Of a stretch of DNA of 64,000 nucleotides, positions 16,889 to 26,737 are shown in pieces. Under the pieces are notes generated by a model. That model saw nothing but the letters and a program-made list of their open reading frames with translations. It was not told where the DNA came from and did no database searches. The translations under genes and the position numbers were made by a program. Source of the DNA: Pseudomonadota bacterium (GTDB lineage Bacteria > Pseudomonadota > Gammaproteobacteria > Steroidobacterales > Steroidobacteraceae); the NCBI GenBank assembly GCA_025355105.1, contig JANYAE010000126.1, positions 38,060 to 102,059 on the forward strand, given 5' to 3'. Each line of letters begins with the position of its first letter. Positions within the stretch are counted from its first letter, which is position 1.

Positions 16889-18535
16889 ATGAATGGTCCG
16901 GCCGGATCGCTGCTCGCCGGGCTCCTCGTCGCCACGATCGGCAGCGCCGACGCGGCCGCGGGGCGGACCGCCGCCGAACCCTACGTCTACGCGCACCATG
17001 CGGTGTCGACGCCCGTTGCGGCCGCGCAGGCAGCCTTCGACCGCGGCCTGACGCTCGTCTATGCCTACCAGCGCGAGGAGGCCGAGCAGGCCTTCCGGCA
17101 GGCAGCGCGCCTCGATCCAGGTTGCGCCATGGCCTTCTGGGGCGTGGCGCTCGCGCTCGGCGCCAACATCAACGAGCAGCCGACGGCGGCGCACAGCGCC
17201 GAGGCGGCCAAGGCCATCCGCCACGCCGGCGCGCTCGTTGCCCGGCGCGGCACGCGCGAAGAGCATGACTACATCGAGGCGCTGGCCGCGCGCTACAGCG
17301 CCGCCCCGGAGCCTGACTTCGACGCACTGGCGCTCGCGTACCGCGATCGCATGCGCGAGCTCGTGCAGCGCCACCCGCAGGATCCTGATGCCGCGGCGCT
17401 GTTTGCCGAAGCGATCATGGACCTGCACCCCTGGCGGCTGTGGACCCCGGCCGGCGAGCCGCGCGACGGGACGGCGGAACTGGTCACGGTCATCGAGACG
17501 GGTCTGCGGGCGCACCCGGAGCACCTTGGCTTGCTGCACTTCTACATCCACGCCGTCGAGGCCAGCCGCGAGCCCGGCCGGGCGCTCGCCGGCGCCCGCC
17601 GCCTCGCGGCGCTGCCGATGGAGCCGGCCGCGGCGCACCTCGTGCACATGCCGGCGCACACCTTCCTGCGGGTCGGCGACTGGCAGGCCGCGGTCGACGC
17701 GAATGAGCACGCCGTGCATCAGGCGGTGGGCTTTCGCCAGTCGAAGGACCCGGACGTGGAGCATGCCTGCAGCCATTGCCTGCAGTTCCTGAGCTACGCC
17801 TACGGCATGCAGGGCAACGCCGCCGGCGCGCGCGAGGCTGCCGGGCGCGCCCGCGGCCTCGACTCGGAACCCTCTGACCTGATCGCCGTGCTGGCGCGCT
17901 TCGGCGACTGGCCCGAGCTGCTCGCGCTGCCGGACCCGGCCGCCGAGCAGCCGGCGGGCGCAAGCAACCGGCACCTCGTCAGCGCGCTCTGGCACTACGG
18001 CCGCGGGCTCGCCGAGCTCGCCAGCCTGCACGCGGATCGCGCCGCCGCGGAACTAGGCGCGCTGCGCAGCGAGGCGGCGCAGGTGCCGGCGGCACCGGTG
18101 TTCGGCGACCAGCCGGACGTGGCCCACGTGATCGACAAGCTCGAGGCCGCCGAGAGCGCCACGATCCTGGCGCTGGCCGAGCACGTGCTCGCCGCGCGGC
18201 TCGCGTTCGCCGCCGGGCGGACCGCCGAGGCCGAGTCACTGCTGCAGGAGGCGGTCGCGATCCAGGACCACGCCGAGTACACCGAGCCGCCGCCCTGGCA
18301 CGTGCCGCTGCGGGAGACGCTGGCCGTCGTGCAGTTTCGCAGCGGCGCGATCGCCGAGGCCGAGCGATCGCTGCGCGAGTGCCTCGAGTACACGCCGCAC
18401 GACGCGCGCGCACTGATCGGGCTGCGGCAGGTGCTCGAGGCGAGCGGCCGTGTCGCCGAGGCCCGCGCGCTGGACGTCGAGATCGCCGCCGCGTCGCGCT
18501 TTGCGGATCGGCCGCTGCGCTGGGATCCGTTCTAG
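16889..18535 (+). CDS. Secreted TPR-repeat protein
   Basis: A 548-aa protein with a signal peptide (about 1-24) and several TPR-like helical pairs: AFDRGLTLVYAYQREEAEQA, RQAARLDPGCAMAFWGVALA, a middle block HPWRLWTPAGEPRDGTAELV, LLHFYIHAVEAS and HMPAHTFLRVGDWQAAVDAN, and C-terminal repeats (AERSLRECLEYTPHDARALI). The HPWRLW and HMPAHTF segments are typical of a conserved proteobacterial family of exported TPR proteins of unknown role. It is divergent from dapF (83 bases) and convergent with the M48 gene. GTG at 16883 is an alternative start. Confidence 0.82.
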   Translation: MNGPAGSLLAGLLVATIGSADAAAGRTAAEPYVYAHHAVSTPVAAAQAAFDRGLTLVYAYQREEAEQAFRQAARLDPGCAMAFWGVALALGANINEQPTAAHSAEAAKAIRHAGALVARRGTREEHDYIEALAARYSAAPEPDFDALALAYRDRMRELVQRHPQDPDAAALFAEAIMDLHPWRLWTPAGEPRDGTAELVTVIETGLRAHPEHLGLLHFYIHAVEASREPGRALAGARRLAALPMEPAAAHLVHMPAHTFLRVGDWQAAVDANEHAVHQAVGFRQSKDPDVEHACSHCLQFLSYAYGMQGNAAGAREAAGRARGLDSEPSDLIAVLARFGDWPELLALPDPAAEQPAGASNRHLVSALWHYGRGLAELASLHADRAAAELGALRSEAAQVPAAPVFGDQPDVAHVIDKLEAAESATILALAEHVLAARLAFAAGRTAEAESLLQEAVAIQDHAEYTEPPPWHVPLRETLAVVQFRSGAIAEAERSLRECLEYTPHDARALIGLRQVLEASGRVAEARALDVEIAAASRFADRPLRWDPF

Positions 18536-18558
18536 CGGCGCGGCCGACCGGTCCCGCC

Positions 18559-20451
18559 TCAGTCGACCTCCGCCAGCCCGAGCAGCGGCGGCAGCGGGCA
18601 GCGCAGCAGCGCGCACACCGCGCGCAGCAGCTCCGCCTCCTCGATGTGCACCGTGCCGTCGTGGAGCACGGTGCGGCCGAGGCCGTCGACCAGCAGCTCC
18701 TTGGCCGCGGCGCCGAGCGCCGCGAGCCGTGCCAGCGCGAGGTTGAGTGCCGCCGGCCACGCCGCCGGGTCCGGCGACTTGAAGTCGGGCCGCTCGCGCG
18801 GCAGCAGCGTCGCGAGGCCGCGCTCGTAGGCGCGACGCGCCTCGACCGGCTCGTCGCGTCCGGCGCTCGCGACGACGGCGAACAAGGTGCCGAGCTCCGC
18901 CGCGCAGTCGTCGAGCCCGAGGGCGCGCGGCAGCCGCGGCGGCTCGAGCTGGTCGCCGAGGTAGCGTGACGCGAGCGCGCCGAGCAGATACTCGAGCGGC
19001 GAGATGCGCGTGTCGGCGTGCGCCAGCTCGGCCGTAAGCGCCGCGAGCGTGGCACGCCGCTCCCGCGGTAGCGCCTTCAGGACCGGCAGTGCGCGCTGCA
19101 GCAGCGGCAGGTACTGGGCAACGGCGATCGAGCCGACTTCGCCGGCGAACATCGCCACCGCGCTCGCGACCGGCTCGCCGAGCGCCGCGCGGATCCGGCC
19201 GAGCTGTGCCGCGCGTACCGCCGGCTCGGCCGACAGGCCGACCGCGAGCCACAGGCACGCGGCGGTCGAGCCGCGCGCGAGCGCGGCCTCGAGTCGCGGC
19301 GGCAGCGCGGCGTGCAGCGCCGCGGCGAACTCGACCGCCGACGCGCCGGGATTGCCGACGTGGCTGCTGAGCGGCCGCGCGGCGCTGCCGGCGCCGGCCG
19401 CGAGTCCGGCGACCGCGCCGCCGTCGGCCTCGAGCTCGGCAGGCGCCGGCGTCAGGTCGGGCGTCTCGAGCTCGCTGACGTCGTAACGCGGGTCGAGGCG
19501 CAGGATGCGGGTGGCGAGCGGCGGGTGCGTCGAGTACAGCCGCTCGCGTGACGGCGCGATGAAGAGGTGCGCCAGGTCCTCGCCCTCCGCCGCGTGCACC
19601 GTCGAGCCGCCAGGCGTGCGGGCGATACGCACCAGCGCGTCGCGCAGCGCGCCCGGGTCGCGCGTGAACTGCACGCTCGAGGCGTCGGCGAGGAACTCGC
19701 GCTGGCGGCAGATCGCGGCCTGCAGCAGCCGGCCGAACAGCACCCCGATGTAGCCGAGCGCCATGATGACCAGCGAGGCGGCGAGGAACGGCATGACGCG
19801 GCCACTGCCGCGCAGACCGCGCAGCGTGTAGCGCGCGACGATCGCGATCACCAGCAGCCCGAACAACGGACCCGCGAGCCGCGTGTTGAGGCGCATGTCG
19901 CCGTTCAGCAGGTGGCTGAACTCGTGGCCGATGACGCCGGCGAGCTGCGCCCGGTCGAGCCGTTCCAGCGCGCCGCGGGTCACCGTGATCGCGGCGTCGG
20001 CCGGCGTAAAGCCGGCGGCGAAGGCGTTGATGCCCGGCTCCTGGTCGAGGACATAGACCTCCGGCACCGGCACGCCGGAAGCGATCGCCATCTCCTCGAC
20101 GACGTTCAGCAGCCGCCGGCGCCTGGGGTCGGCGCTCTCGCGCGTGATACGGCTAGCGCCGAGCGAACTCGCGACCGCGCCACCGCCGGCAGACAGCTGC
20201 GCGACGCGATGCAGCGCAGCGACGCCGATGACACCGAGCACGCCGAGCGCCGTGATCGCCAGCACGCCTGGGTGCTCGAGGATGCGGTCCGTGTACGGCT
20301 GCGACGAATAGATGTTGCTGTTGAACAGCATGTACACCCAGGCGACGATCCAGGCGATCGCGCCGACGACCAGCGCGACGGCGAGCGCATAGCCGCCGAG
20401 CAGCAGGCGGGTGCGCGAGTGCGCGGCCGCCTGTGCCGCGAAGAAGTTCAT
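18559..20451 (-). CDS. M48-family membrane zinc metalloprotease with C-terminal extension
   Basis: The 630-aa product has two N-terminal transmembrane helices (about 16-42 and 62-84), then an HtpX/M48 peptidase core. Zinc ligands lie in VIGHEFSHLLNGDMRLN (HExxH) and QREFLADASSVQF, and EPGINAFAAGF is the substrate-strand motif. Further hydrophobic segments lie at about 195-245. About 290 residues (from about 340) follow the LYSTHPPLATRILRL motif and form a helical, TerB-like region, roughly doubling the HtpX length. It follows the lemA gene by one base. M48-LemA pairs are common and suggest membrane protein quality control or envelope modulation; the substrate is unknown. Confidence 0.87.
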   Translation of the reverse strand: MNFFAAQAAAHSRTRLLLGGYALAVALVVGAIAWIVAWVYMLFNSNIYSSQPYTDRILEHPGVLAITALGVLGVIGVAALHRVAQLSAGGGAVASSLGASRITRESADPRRRRLLNVVEEMAIASGVPVPEVYVLDQEPGINAFAAGFTPADAAITVTRGALERLDRAQLAGVIGHEFSHLLNGDMRLNTRLAGPLFGLLVIAIVARYTLRGLRGSGRVMPFLAASLVIMALGYIGVLFGRLLQAAICRQREFLADASSVQFTRDPGALRDALVRIARTPGGSTVHAAEGEDLAHLFIAPSRERLYSTHPPLATRILRLDPRYDVSELETPDLTPAPAELEADGGAVAGLAAGAGSAARPLSSHVGNPGASAVEFAAALHAALPPRLEAALARGSTAACLWLAVGLSAEPAVRAAQLGRIRAALGEPVASAVAMFAGEVGSIAVAQYLPLLQRALPVLKALPRERRATLAALTAELAHADTRISPLEYLLGALASRYLGDQLEPPRLPRALGLDDCAAELGTLFAVVASAGRDEPVEARRAYERGLATLLPRERPDFKSPDPAAWPAALNLALARLAALGAAAKELLVDGLGRTVLHDGTVHIEEAELLRAVCALLRCPLPPLLGLAEVD

Positions 20452-20452
20452 C

Positions 20453-21040
20453 TCAGCCGAACTTCACCTCGGGGGCGGCGCGTTTGGTAGGCGACTCGAT
20501 CTCCAGCATCGCGGCCGGGCTGAAGCCGAAGGTGCCGGCGACGAGGTTGTTCGGGAACACCTCGCGCGAATTGTTGTAGTCGAGCACCGCGTCGTTGTAG
20601 GCCTGGCGTGCGAACGACACCCGGTTCTCGGTGGAGGTCAGCTCCTCCATCAGCTGCGCCATCGTCTGGTTCGCCTTGAGGTCCGGGTAGGCCTCGGCCA
20701 CCGCCAGCAGCCGCCCCAGCGCGCCGCCGAGCGCGCCCTCGGCGCCGGCGAGTGTCGCGACCGCAGCGGGATTGCCCGGCGCGGCGGCGGCGCCCTTCAG
20801 GCCCGCGACCGCGGCGTTGCGGGCACTGATCACCGCCTCGAGCGTGCCGCGCTCGTGCGCGAGGTAGCCCTTCGCGGTCTCGACCAGGTTCGGAATCAGG
20901 TCGTAGCGGCGAGTCAGCTGCACGTCGATCTGCGCAAAGGCGTTGTGGTACGCATTGCGGGACGAGACCAGCCGGTTGTAGATCACGATCGGAACGCCGA
21001 TCACGACCACGACGATGACCAGGAAGATCGCGACGCCCAT
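20453..21040 (-). CDS. lemA: LemA family protein
   Basis: A 195-aa protein with one N-terminal transmembrane helix (about 2-22; IFLVIVVVVIGVPIVIY) and a long helical cytoplasmic or periplasmic bundle. The LemA signatures are present: RNAYHNAFAQIDVQLTRRYD, LIPNLVETAKGY, AYPDLKANQTMAQLMEELTS, TENRVSFARQAYND and NNSREVFPNNLVAGTFGF. It is the first gene of a two-gene operon with the M48 protease. Biochemical function is not established. Confidence 0.95.
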   Translation of the reverse strand: MGVAIFLVIVVVVIGVPIVIYNRLVSSRNAYHNAFAQIDVQLTRRYDLIPNLVETAKGYLAHERGTLEAVISARNAAVAGLKGAAAAPGNPAAVATLAGAEGALGGALGRLLAVAEAYPDLKANQTMAQLMEELTSTENRVSFARQAYNDAVLDYNNSREVFPNNLVAGTFGFSPAAMLEIESPTKRAAPEVKFG

Positions 21041-21294
21041 GCCACCTCCAGCCGGCAGGTGGCCGGCGATTGCCTATCTAGCACTCGCGGTGCGGCCGAG
21101 TCGAGGGCCGCAGTCACCTGCCGGCCACGGGCCGGTGACGGGCCGGGTCAGGGCGCGGCCCGAACGTCTTCCCGCAGCGCGAACTCGGCCGCGCGGCAGG
21201 CGCCTGTGACGCGGCGCGCACGGCCGCGGGCCGGTGGTGGCCGCGGCTGCCCTGCGCGGGTACCATGGCGGCCCGTTTTGGACCGGCCTCGCCC

Positions 21295-22638
21295 ATGCAT
21301 CCTGTGCCCCGCGTCGGCTTCGTCAGCCTCGGCTGCCCGAAGGCGCTCGTCGACTCCGAGCGCATCCTCACGCAGCTGCGCGCCGAGGGCTACGACATCG
21401 CGCCGACCTACCAGGACGCGGACCTGGTCGTGGTCAACACCTGCGGCTTCATCGACGACGCGATCGACGAGTCGCTCGAGACGATCGGCGAGGCGCTCCG
21501 CGAGAACGGTAAGGTCATCGTGACCGGCTGCCTCGGCGCACAGCCGGAGCGGATCCGCGCGCGCCACCCGCACGTGCTCGGCATCACCGGGCCGCATGCC
21601 TACGAGGACGTGCTCCGCAACGTCCACGAGCATCTGCCGCGACCGCATGACCCATTCGCCGACCTCGTGCCGGCGCAGGGCGTCAAGCTGACGCCGCGGC
21701 ACTACGCGTACCTCAAGATTTCCGAGGGCTGCAACCACCGCTGCAGCTTCTGCATCATCCCGTCGATGCGCGGCGACCTCGTCAGCCGGCCGATTCCGCT
21801 GGTGCTCAACGAGGGAATCCGCCTGCTGAACGCCGGCGTGCGCGAGCTGCTGGTGATCTCGCAGGACACGAGCGCCTACGGCGCCGACCTCAAGTACCGC
21901 GCCGAGCAGTGGGGTTCGCGCCAGATCCGCACCAAGTTCATCGACCTCGCGCGCGAGCTCGGCGCGCTCGCCGCCGAGCGCGGCGCGTGGCTGCGGCTGC
22001 ACTACGTCTATCCGTATCCGCACGTCGACGAGGTGCTGCCGCTGATGGCCGCGGGGCAGGTGCTGCCCTACCTCGACATCCCGTTCCAGCACGGCAGCCC
22101 GCGGATCCTCAAGCTGATGAAGCGTCCGGCGCATGCCGAGAACACGCTGGCGCGCATCAAGTCGTGGCGCAAGCTGCTGCCGTCGCTGGCGATTCGCAGC
22201 ACATTCATCGTCGGCTTCCCCGGCGAGACCGAAGCGGACTTCCAGCTGCTGCTCGACTGGCTTGCCGAGGCCGAGCTCGATCGCGTCGGCTGCTTCAAGT
22301 ATTCCCCGGTTGCCGGCGCAAGCGCCAACGCGCTGCCGGACGCGGTGCCAGACGAACTCAAGGCGGAACGCCTCGCGCGCTTCATGGAGGCCGCGGCCGG
22401 CATCAGCACGACGCGCCTAGCCACGCGTGTCGGCGCAAGCGAGCGCGTGCTCGTCGACGCCGTCGACGCCTCGGGTAAGGCCGCGGTCGCGCTCGCGCGC
22501 AGCTTCGCCGACGCGCCGGAAATCGACGGCAGCGTGCGAATCCGCGGCGCCGGCGTTGCCCGCCTCGCGGTCGGCGAGTTCGCCGACGTCAAGATCACCG
22601 CCGCCGACACCTACGATCTGGGCGCGCGCCTCGCCTGA
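21295..22638 (+). CDS. rimO: Ribosomal protein S12 methylthiotransferase RimO
   Basis: A radical-SAM enzyme that methylthiolates an aspartate of ribosomal protein S12. Domains in order: UPF0004 domain with three cluster Cys ([29 protein letters not shown]), radical-SAM domain with [15 protein letters not shown], and a C-terminal TRAM domain. [10 protein letters not shown] and [11 protein letters not shown] are typical. The 447-aa length fits. I prefer the ATG at 21295, which puts the first motif at residue 6; an in-frame ATG at 21265 gives 10 more residues and cannot be excluded. Confidence 0.95.
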   Translation: MHPVPRVGFVSLGCPKALVDSERILTQLRAEGYDIAPTYQDADLVVVNTCGFIDDAIDESLETIGEALRENGKVIVTGCLGAQPERIRARHPHVLGITGPHAYEDVLRNVHEHLPRPHDPFADLVPAQGVKLTPRHYAYLKISEGCNHRCSFCIIPSMRGDLVSRPIPLVLNEGIRLLNAGVRELLVISQDTSAYGADLKYRAEQWGSRQIRTKFIDLARELGALAAERGAWLRLHYVYPYPHVDEVLPLMAAGQVLPYLDIPFQHGSPRILKLMKRPAHAENTLARIKSWRKLLPSLAIRSTFIVGFPGETEADFQLLLDWLAEAELDRVGCFKYSPVAGASANALPDAVPDELKAERLARFMEAAAGISTTRLATRVGASERVLVDAVDASGKAAVALARSFADAPEIDGSVRIRGAGVARLAVGEFADVKITAADTYDLGARLA

Positions 22639-22650
22639 GGGCGGCGCCGC

Positions 22651-23505
22651 TCAGCGCGCCGGGTTCAGCATCTCGAGCGCCAGCCGGCAGCTGCCGCCGA
22701 CGTCCCACGCGTGCACGAACACATAGCGTCGCGCCGGAGCGTCGAGGCGCGCGGCGACGTCGTACTCGCCGTAGCTGATCTGCACGTCGCCGCCATTGGC
22801 GCTCAGCGTCTTGGCGGCGCGCAGCTTGGCGAGGCGGGCATCCCTGAGCGGGTCGGCCTTGAGCCAGGTGGAGCGGCCGTCGGTGAGCGTGGTGCCGGCG
22901 AGCAGCAGGCGCGCGTCGTCGGCGAGGTATTCCTTGAGCGCGGCGGCGCGGCCCTTGTCCTGCCAGCGCGCGGCGAAGGCGAGGCTGCAGTCGCTTGCGC
23001 GACCGTGGCCGCCGCCGGCGCGCCGCAGCCGCGGCGTCACCTCCAGCTGGCGCGGCACGAGGCGGTCGTCGAGCGGATAGGACACGCCGCCGTCGAGCAA
23101 CACCTGCCAGCTGCCGCCGTCGCCGCGGCGCCAGACCGTGAAGTAGTGGCCCGCGGCCGCTGGCAACTCGGCGGTCGAGGTCTTGTAGGCGAGGAACGGG
23201 CCGCTTGCCCAGCCGAAGTCGCCGGCGCCGGAGATACTCGCGAGGTCAGGGCGCCAGCGCAGCGGCGCTCCCGGCGCAGGCCCTTCCTCGGTGGCCGCGC
23301 GACCCGGCGTCGGCTGTGGTCCGAGCACGACCGAGCTCTCCGCCAGGAACTCGAGGAAACCCGCGCGGGTGCCGTGCTCGATGGCGGCGCGCTCGAAGGC
23401 GCGCTCGTTGTCGACGATCAGCTGCGCGCTCGGCGTCGCGGCAGCGGCGGCGCCGGCCGCGAGCGCGAGCAGCAGTGCGAGCGGCGAGGCAGGGGACGAG
23501 GCCAT
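22651..23505 (-). CDS. Secreted protein of unknown function (SnoaL/DUF4440-like)
   Basis: A 284-aa product with a signal peptide (about 1-22). Residues about 26-140 (ERAFERAAIEHGTRAGFLEF, LASISGAGDFGWASGPFLAY, HYFTVWRRGDGGSWQVLLDG) resemble an NTF2-like/DUF4440 cone-shaped fold. A second, weaker segment at about 175-284 (SYGEYDVAARLDAPARRYVF, HAWDVGGSCRLALEML) may be a second copy. Such domains bind small hydrophobic ligands, but no function can be assigned. It converges with rimO, and its start lies 55 bases from the SDR gene stop on the same strand. Confidence 0.68.
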   Translation of the reverse strand: MASSPASPLALLLALAAGAAAAATPSAQLIVDNERAFERAAIEHGTRAGFLEFLAESSVVLGPQPTPGRAATEEGPAPGAPLRWRPDLASISGAGDFGWASGPFLAYKTSTAELPAAAGHYFTVWRRGDGGSWQVLLDGGVSYPLDDRLVPRQLEVTPRLRRAGGGHGRASDCSLAFAARWQDKGRAAALKEYLADDARLLLAGTTLTDGRSTWLKADPLRDARLAKLRAAKTLSANGGDVQISYGEYDVAARLDAPARRYVFVHAWDVGGSCRLALEMLNPAR

Positions 23506-23560
23506 CGAGGATCCTTTGGCGATCGGGTGCGACCCGAAGTGGTGGCGGCTGCTGCGGCGC

Positions 23561-24442
23561 TCAGAGCGCGGGCAGGCTCGAGAGGATGCCGAGCCGCAGG
23601 TCCTTGAAGCGCGGCGCGAAGCCGAGCTCCTCGCGGATCCGGCTGCTGTCGACGCGGCGCGACTCCGCGAGGTACGACATCAGCCCCGGTGACAGCACCT
23701 GCTCGGCCTCGGCGCGCGACACGAGCTCAGGCGGCGGCAGGCCGATCAATGTCGCGACGCGCTCGAAGTATTCGGTCATCGAGGTCGGGTTGCCGTCGGT
23801 GACGTTGTAGATCCGTTCCACCGCGCGCGGCGCGCTGCCGGCCAGGAAGCACGCGGCCACCAGATCGTCGACGTGGATGCGGCTCGAGAAGCCGGCCTCG
23901 GAGTGGCGGATCATCGGCTCGCGGCGCTTCAGGCGCTCGATCGGCAGCCGGCCGGGGCCGTAGATGCCCGGCACGCGCAGGATGGTCCAGCCGACGCCCT
24001 GCCGCTCACACCACTCGCGCACGGCGCGCTCGGCGTCGACGCGTCGCATCGCGCGCTCGGTCGCGGGATTCAGCGGCGCGTCCTCGGCGACCAGTTCGCC
24101 GCCGGTATTGCCGTAGACGCCGGTGGTCGACAGGTAGACGAGCCGCGCCGGCTGCGTCGGCAGCTTGGCGAGAAAGCGCTTGAGGCGCGGGTCGGTCGTG
24201 CCGCTCGGCGGCGGGGCGATCAGGTAGAAGACCACCGTCGCCGTGCCGATGCCGCGCGGTACCGGCGCTTCGGCGGAATCCAGATCCCAGCTGACTGCGT
24301 CGATGCCCTGCGCATCGAGCTCGGTGGCGCTCGCCTCGCTGCGCGTCAGGCCGACCACCGGGCCACGCGACAACAACGCCCGGGCAAGTCGCCTGCCGAC
24401 GTATCCGCAGCCTGCAACCAGATATCGCGCGGTGCCGCTCAT
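23561..24442 (-). CDS. NAD(P)-dependent SDR-family epimerase/dehydratase-like protein
   Basis: An extended SDR of 293 aa. A Rossmann motif opens the protein (YLVAGCGYVGRRLARAL), followed by VYLSTTGVYGNTGGELVAED, WTILRVPGIYGPGRLP and IHVDDLVAACFLAG. The usual YxxxK pair is not evident: the segment after VYG has no obvious Tyr-x3-Lys, as in YeeZ-like members. It resembles the YeeZ/nucleoside-diphosphate-sugar epimerase-like group, whose substrates are unknown. ATG at 24442 chosen; one at 24451 is three codons upstream. It diverges from the flavin reductase gene across about 40 bases. Confidence 0.8.
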   Translation of the reverse strand: MSGTARYLVAGCGYVGRRLARALLSRGPVVGLTRSEASATELDAQGIDAVSWDLDSAEAPVPRGIGTATVVFYLIAPPPSGTTDPRLKRFLAKLPTQPARLVYLSTTGVYGNTGGELVAEDAPLNPATERAMRRVDAERAVREWCERQGVGWTILRVPGIYGPGRLPIERLKRREPMIRHSEAGFSSRIHVDDLVAACFLAGSAPRAVERIYNVTDGNPTSMTEYFERVATLIGLPPPELVSRAEAEQVLSPGLMSYLAESRRVDSSRIREELGFAPRFKDLRLGILSSLPAL

Positions 24443-24482
24443 GGGCAGCATTCTAGGCGGTTTGCGGGCACACTGGCGGCCC

Positions 24483-25517
24483 ATGGAGCTGACGCTGCGT
24501 CCCCAGAACCGGGCCGTCCGCCTCGAGCCGGGTCGGTCGGTGCTCGAGTCGGCGCTGGCCGCCCACCTCAATCTCCCGCACAGCTGCAAGGGTGGCAACT
24601 GCGGCTCGTGCCGCGCGCGGCTGGTCGCCGGCTCGGTGAGCTATCCGCGCGGTCGCACGCTCGGCCTCAGCGAGGCGGAGGCCGCGGCCGGCTACGTGCT
24701 GCTGTGCCAGGCGGTCCCGGAGGGCGACCTCGTGGTCGAGGCGCGCGAGATTCGCCGCGTCACCGACGTCGAGATCAAGACCCTGCCGTGCCGCGTCGAG
24801 CGCCTCGAGCGGCTCGCAGCGGACGTCATGGGCCTGTACCTGCGCCTGCCGGCGGTCGAGGACTTCCACTTTCGCGCCGGCCAGTACCTCGACGTGATGC
24901 TGCCGGGCGGGCGCCGCCGCAGCTTCTCGATCGCCTCGCCGCCGCACGACGCGGGGCTCATCGAGCTGCACGTCCGGCGCGTCGGCGCGGGCGAGTTCAC
25001 CGAGCGCGTATTCAGCACGCTCGCGGCCGGAGCGCTGCTGCAGATCGAGGGTCCGCTCGGCCAGTTCGTCTACCGCGAGCCGGCCGATCCCGCGACCGCC
25101 GGTCCGCTGGTGCTGGTGGCCGGCGGCACCGGCTTCGCGCCGGTCAAGTCGATCCTGCGCCATCTGCTCGAGACCGGCGTGCGACGGCCGCTGCACCTGT
25201 ACTGGGGCGCGCGCCATGAGGCGGATCTGTACCAGGATGCATGGGTGCGCGAGCGGCTCACGCGCTTCACGGAACTGCGCTACGTGCCGGTGCTGTCTAT
25301 GGCCGCGCCCGACGAGGCCGCGCGCTACCGGACCGGTTTCGTCCACGAGGCGGTGCTCGCCGATTTTGCGCAGCTCGCGACCGCCGAGGTCTACGCCGCC
25401 GGCCCGCCGGCACTGATCGCGGCGCTGCAGGCGACGCTGCCGGCGCGCGGCCTCGCGCCCGAGCGGCTGTACTTCGACTCGTTCGAATACGCGCCGGACG
25501 CGCTCGCGCGTCGCTAG
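24483..25517 (+). CDS. 2Fe-2S ferredoxin-FAD-NAD(P)H reductase
   Basis: A 344-aa electron-transfer flavoprotein. The N-terminal plant-type ferredoxin domain (about 1-85) has the cluster Cys in LPHSCKGGNCGSCRARL and VLLCQA. An FAD domain follows (FHFRAGQYLDVMLPGGRRRS, FSIASPP) and then an NAD(P)-binding domain (LVAGGTGFAPVKSILRH, YWGARHEADLYQD, YAAGPPALIAAL). The architecture matches the CDP-6-deoxy-glucoseen reductase (AscD)/oxygenase-reductase family. No oxygenase is adjacent, so the partner is unknown. The stop overlaps the opposing hemY stop region by four bases. Confidence 0.88.
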   Translation: MELTLRPQNRAVRLEPGRSVLESALAAHLNLPHSCKGGNCGSCRARLVAGSVSYPRGRTLGLSEAEAAAGYVLLCQAVPEGDLVVEAREIRRVTDVEIKTLPCRVERLERLAADVMGLYLRLPAVEDFHFRAGQYLDVMLPGGRRRSFSIASPPHDAGLIELHVRRVGAGEFTERVFSTLAAGALLQIEGPLGQFVYREPADPATAGPLVLVAGGTGFAPVKSILRHLLETGVRRPLHLYWGARHEADLYQDAWVRERLTRFTELRYVPVLSMAAPDEAARYRTGFVHEAVLADFAQLATAEVYAAGPPALIAALQATLPARGLAPERLYFDSFEYAPDALARR

Positions 25518-26737
25518 CGACGCGGCGCGCCGAAGCGGCGCTGCTTGAGCGGCGGCAGCACCGGCTTCTTGCCGGTGACCAGCGCGATGCCGTCCTTGAG
25601 CAGCGCCAGCGCCCGCTCCCCTTCGCCGAGCTGCTCGAGCAGCTGCGCGAGCAGCTGCACGGTCTCGGCGCGCGGCCGCAGCGCCTGGCTCATCTCGAGG
25701 TAGCTGCGCGCCTTGCCGTAGAGCTCGGCGTTGAGGCAGAGCCGCGCGCAGCTCACGAGCAGCGCCGGGTCGTCGCACCGCGCGCGCAGCCAGCCCTCGG
25801 CAACGCGCAGCCGGTCGAGCGGGTCGCCGCCGCCGAGCTCGCCATACAAGAGCACCGCCGGCTCGAACCAGTCCGCGTCGAGCAGCTCCTTGAGCACCGC
25901 CGCGGCGCGCTCCGGTGCGCCGAAGCGCGCGAGCCCGCGCGCGTAGGCGACCACCACGCCGGGGCGGTGCCGCGCCGCGCGCGTGGCCTCGTCCCAGACC
26001 GCCGCGAGCGCACCCTGGCCGCCCTTGTCGGTCGCGACCTTGAGCATGTCGGCGTAGAGCGTGTCCATGATCTCGTCGACGGCCGCCGGCGTCACGCCGC
26101 GGGTGCTGCGCAGCCGCGGCTCGAGCTCGCGCAGGCGCGCGAAGTCGCCGCGCTGCCGGCAGACACGGGCGAGCAGCAGCAAGGCACGCGGCGTGAGGTC
26201 GCCGAGCCGCTCGAGCGTGGCCAGCGCCTCGAGCGCGGCGTCGATGTCGCCGCCCTTGAGGTTCATCTCCGCGACCGTGATCAGCACCGGCCCGGGCTCG
26301 TCGGCGGCCGCTTCGCGCGCGAGTCCCAGCCAGCCGTTGCGGCGCTCGACGGCGCCTTGCAGGTCGGCGGCGCGCGCCGCGGCGAGGTAATGCACCGCCG
26401 GCAGCTCGGCGTCGCGCGCGCTTCGCGTCAGCGTCAGCTCCGACCGGTCCCAGCGGCCGGCCGACATCTCCAGCAGGCCGCGGTTGAGGTCCTCGCGCGC
26501 GCGCGCGCGGCGGCGTGCGAGCCGCACCGCGCGCTGTTCGCGCGGCCAGCGGGCGATGCGCTGCGCCGCCTCGAGCGCCGCGAGCGCGAGCACGACGCAC
26601 AGCACCAGCATCGGCACCGACATCTCGACCAGGTAGCCGCGAAAGCTGATCGCCACGTAGCCGTTCTCGGCCAGCAGCTTGTTGGCGAGTACCGCGCCGA
26701 CGGCGAGCGCGGCGACCACCAGCGCCAGGCGCTTCAC
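25514..26737 (-). CDS. hemY: HemY-like TPR membrane protein of the haem operon
   Basis: The 407-aa product has two N-terminal transmembrane helices (about 4-22 and 40-62) and a HemY N-terminal domain (AENGYVAISFRGYLVEMSVP) followed by TPR-like repeats. This HemY is the proteobacterial haem-operon TPR protein, not protoporphyrinogen oxidase; its role is unclear, possibly in organising haem-synthesis enzymes. The start is GTG, sharing GTGA with the hemX stop, so translation is coupled. Last gene of hemC-hemD-hemX-hemY. Confidence 0.9.
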   Translation of the reverse strand: MKRLALVVAALAVGAVLANKLLAENGYVAISFRGYLVEMSVPMLVLCVVLALAALEAAQRIARWPREQRAVRLARRRARAREDLNRGLLEMSAGRWDRSELTLTRSARDAELPAVHYLAAARAADLQGAVERRNGWLGLAREAAADEPGPVLITVAEMNLKGGDIDAALEALATLERLGDLTPRALLLLARVCRQRGDFARLRELEPRLRSTRGVTPAAVDEIMDTLYADMLKVATDKGGQGALAAVWDEATRAARHRPGVVVAYARGLARFGAPERAAAVLKELLDADWFEPAVLLYGELGGGDPLDRLRVAEGWLRARCDDPALLVSCARLCLNAELYGKARSYLEMSQALRPRAETVQLLAQLLEQLGEGERALALLKDGIALVTGKKPVLPPLKQRRFGAPRR

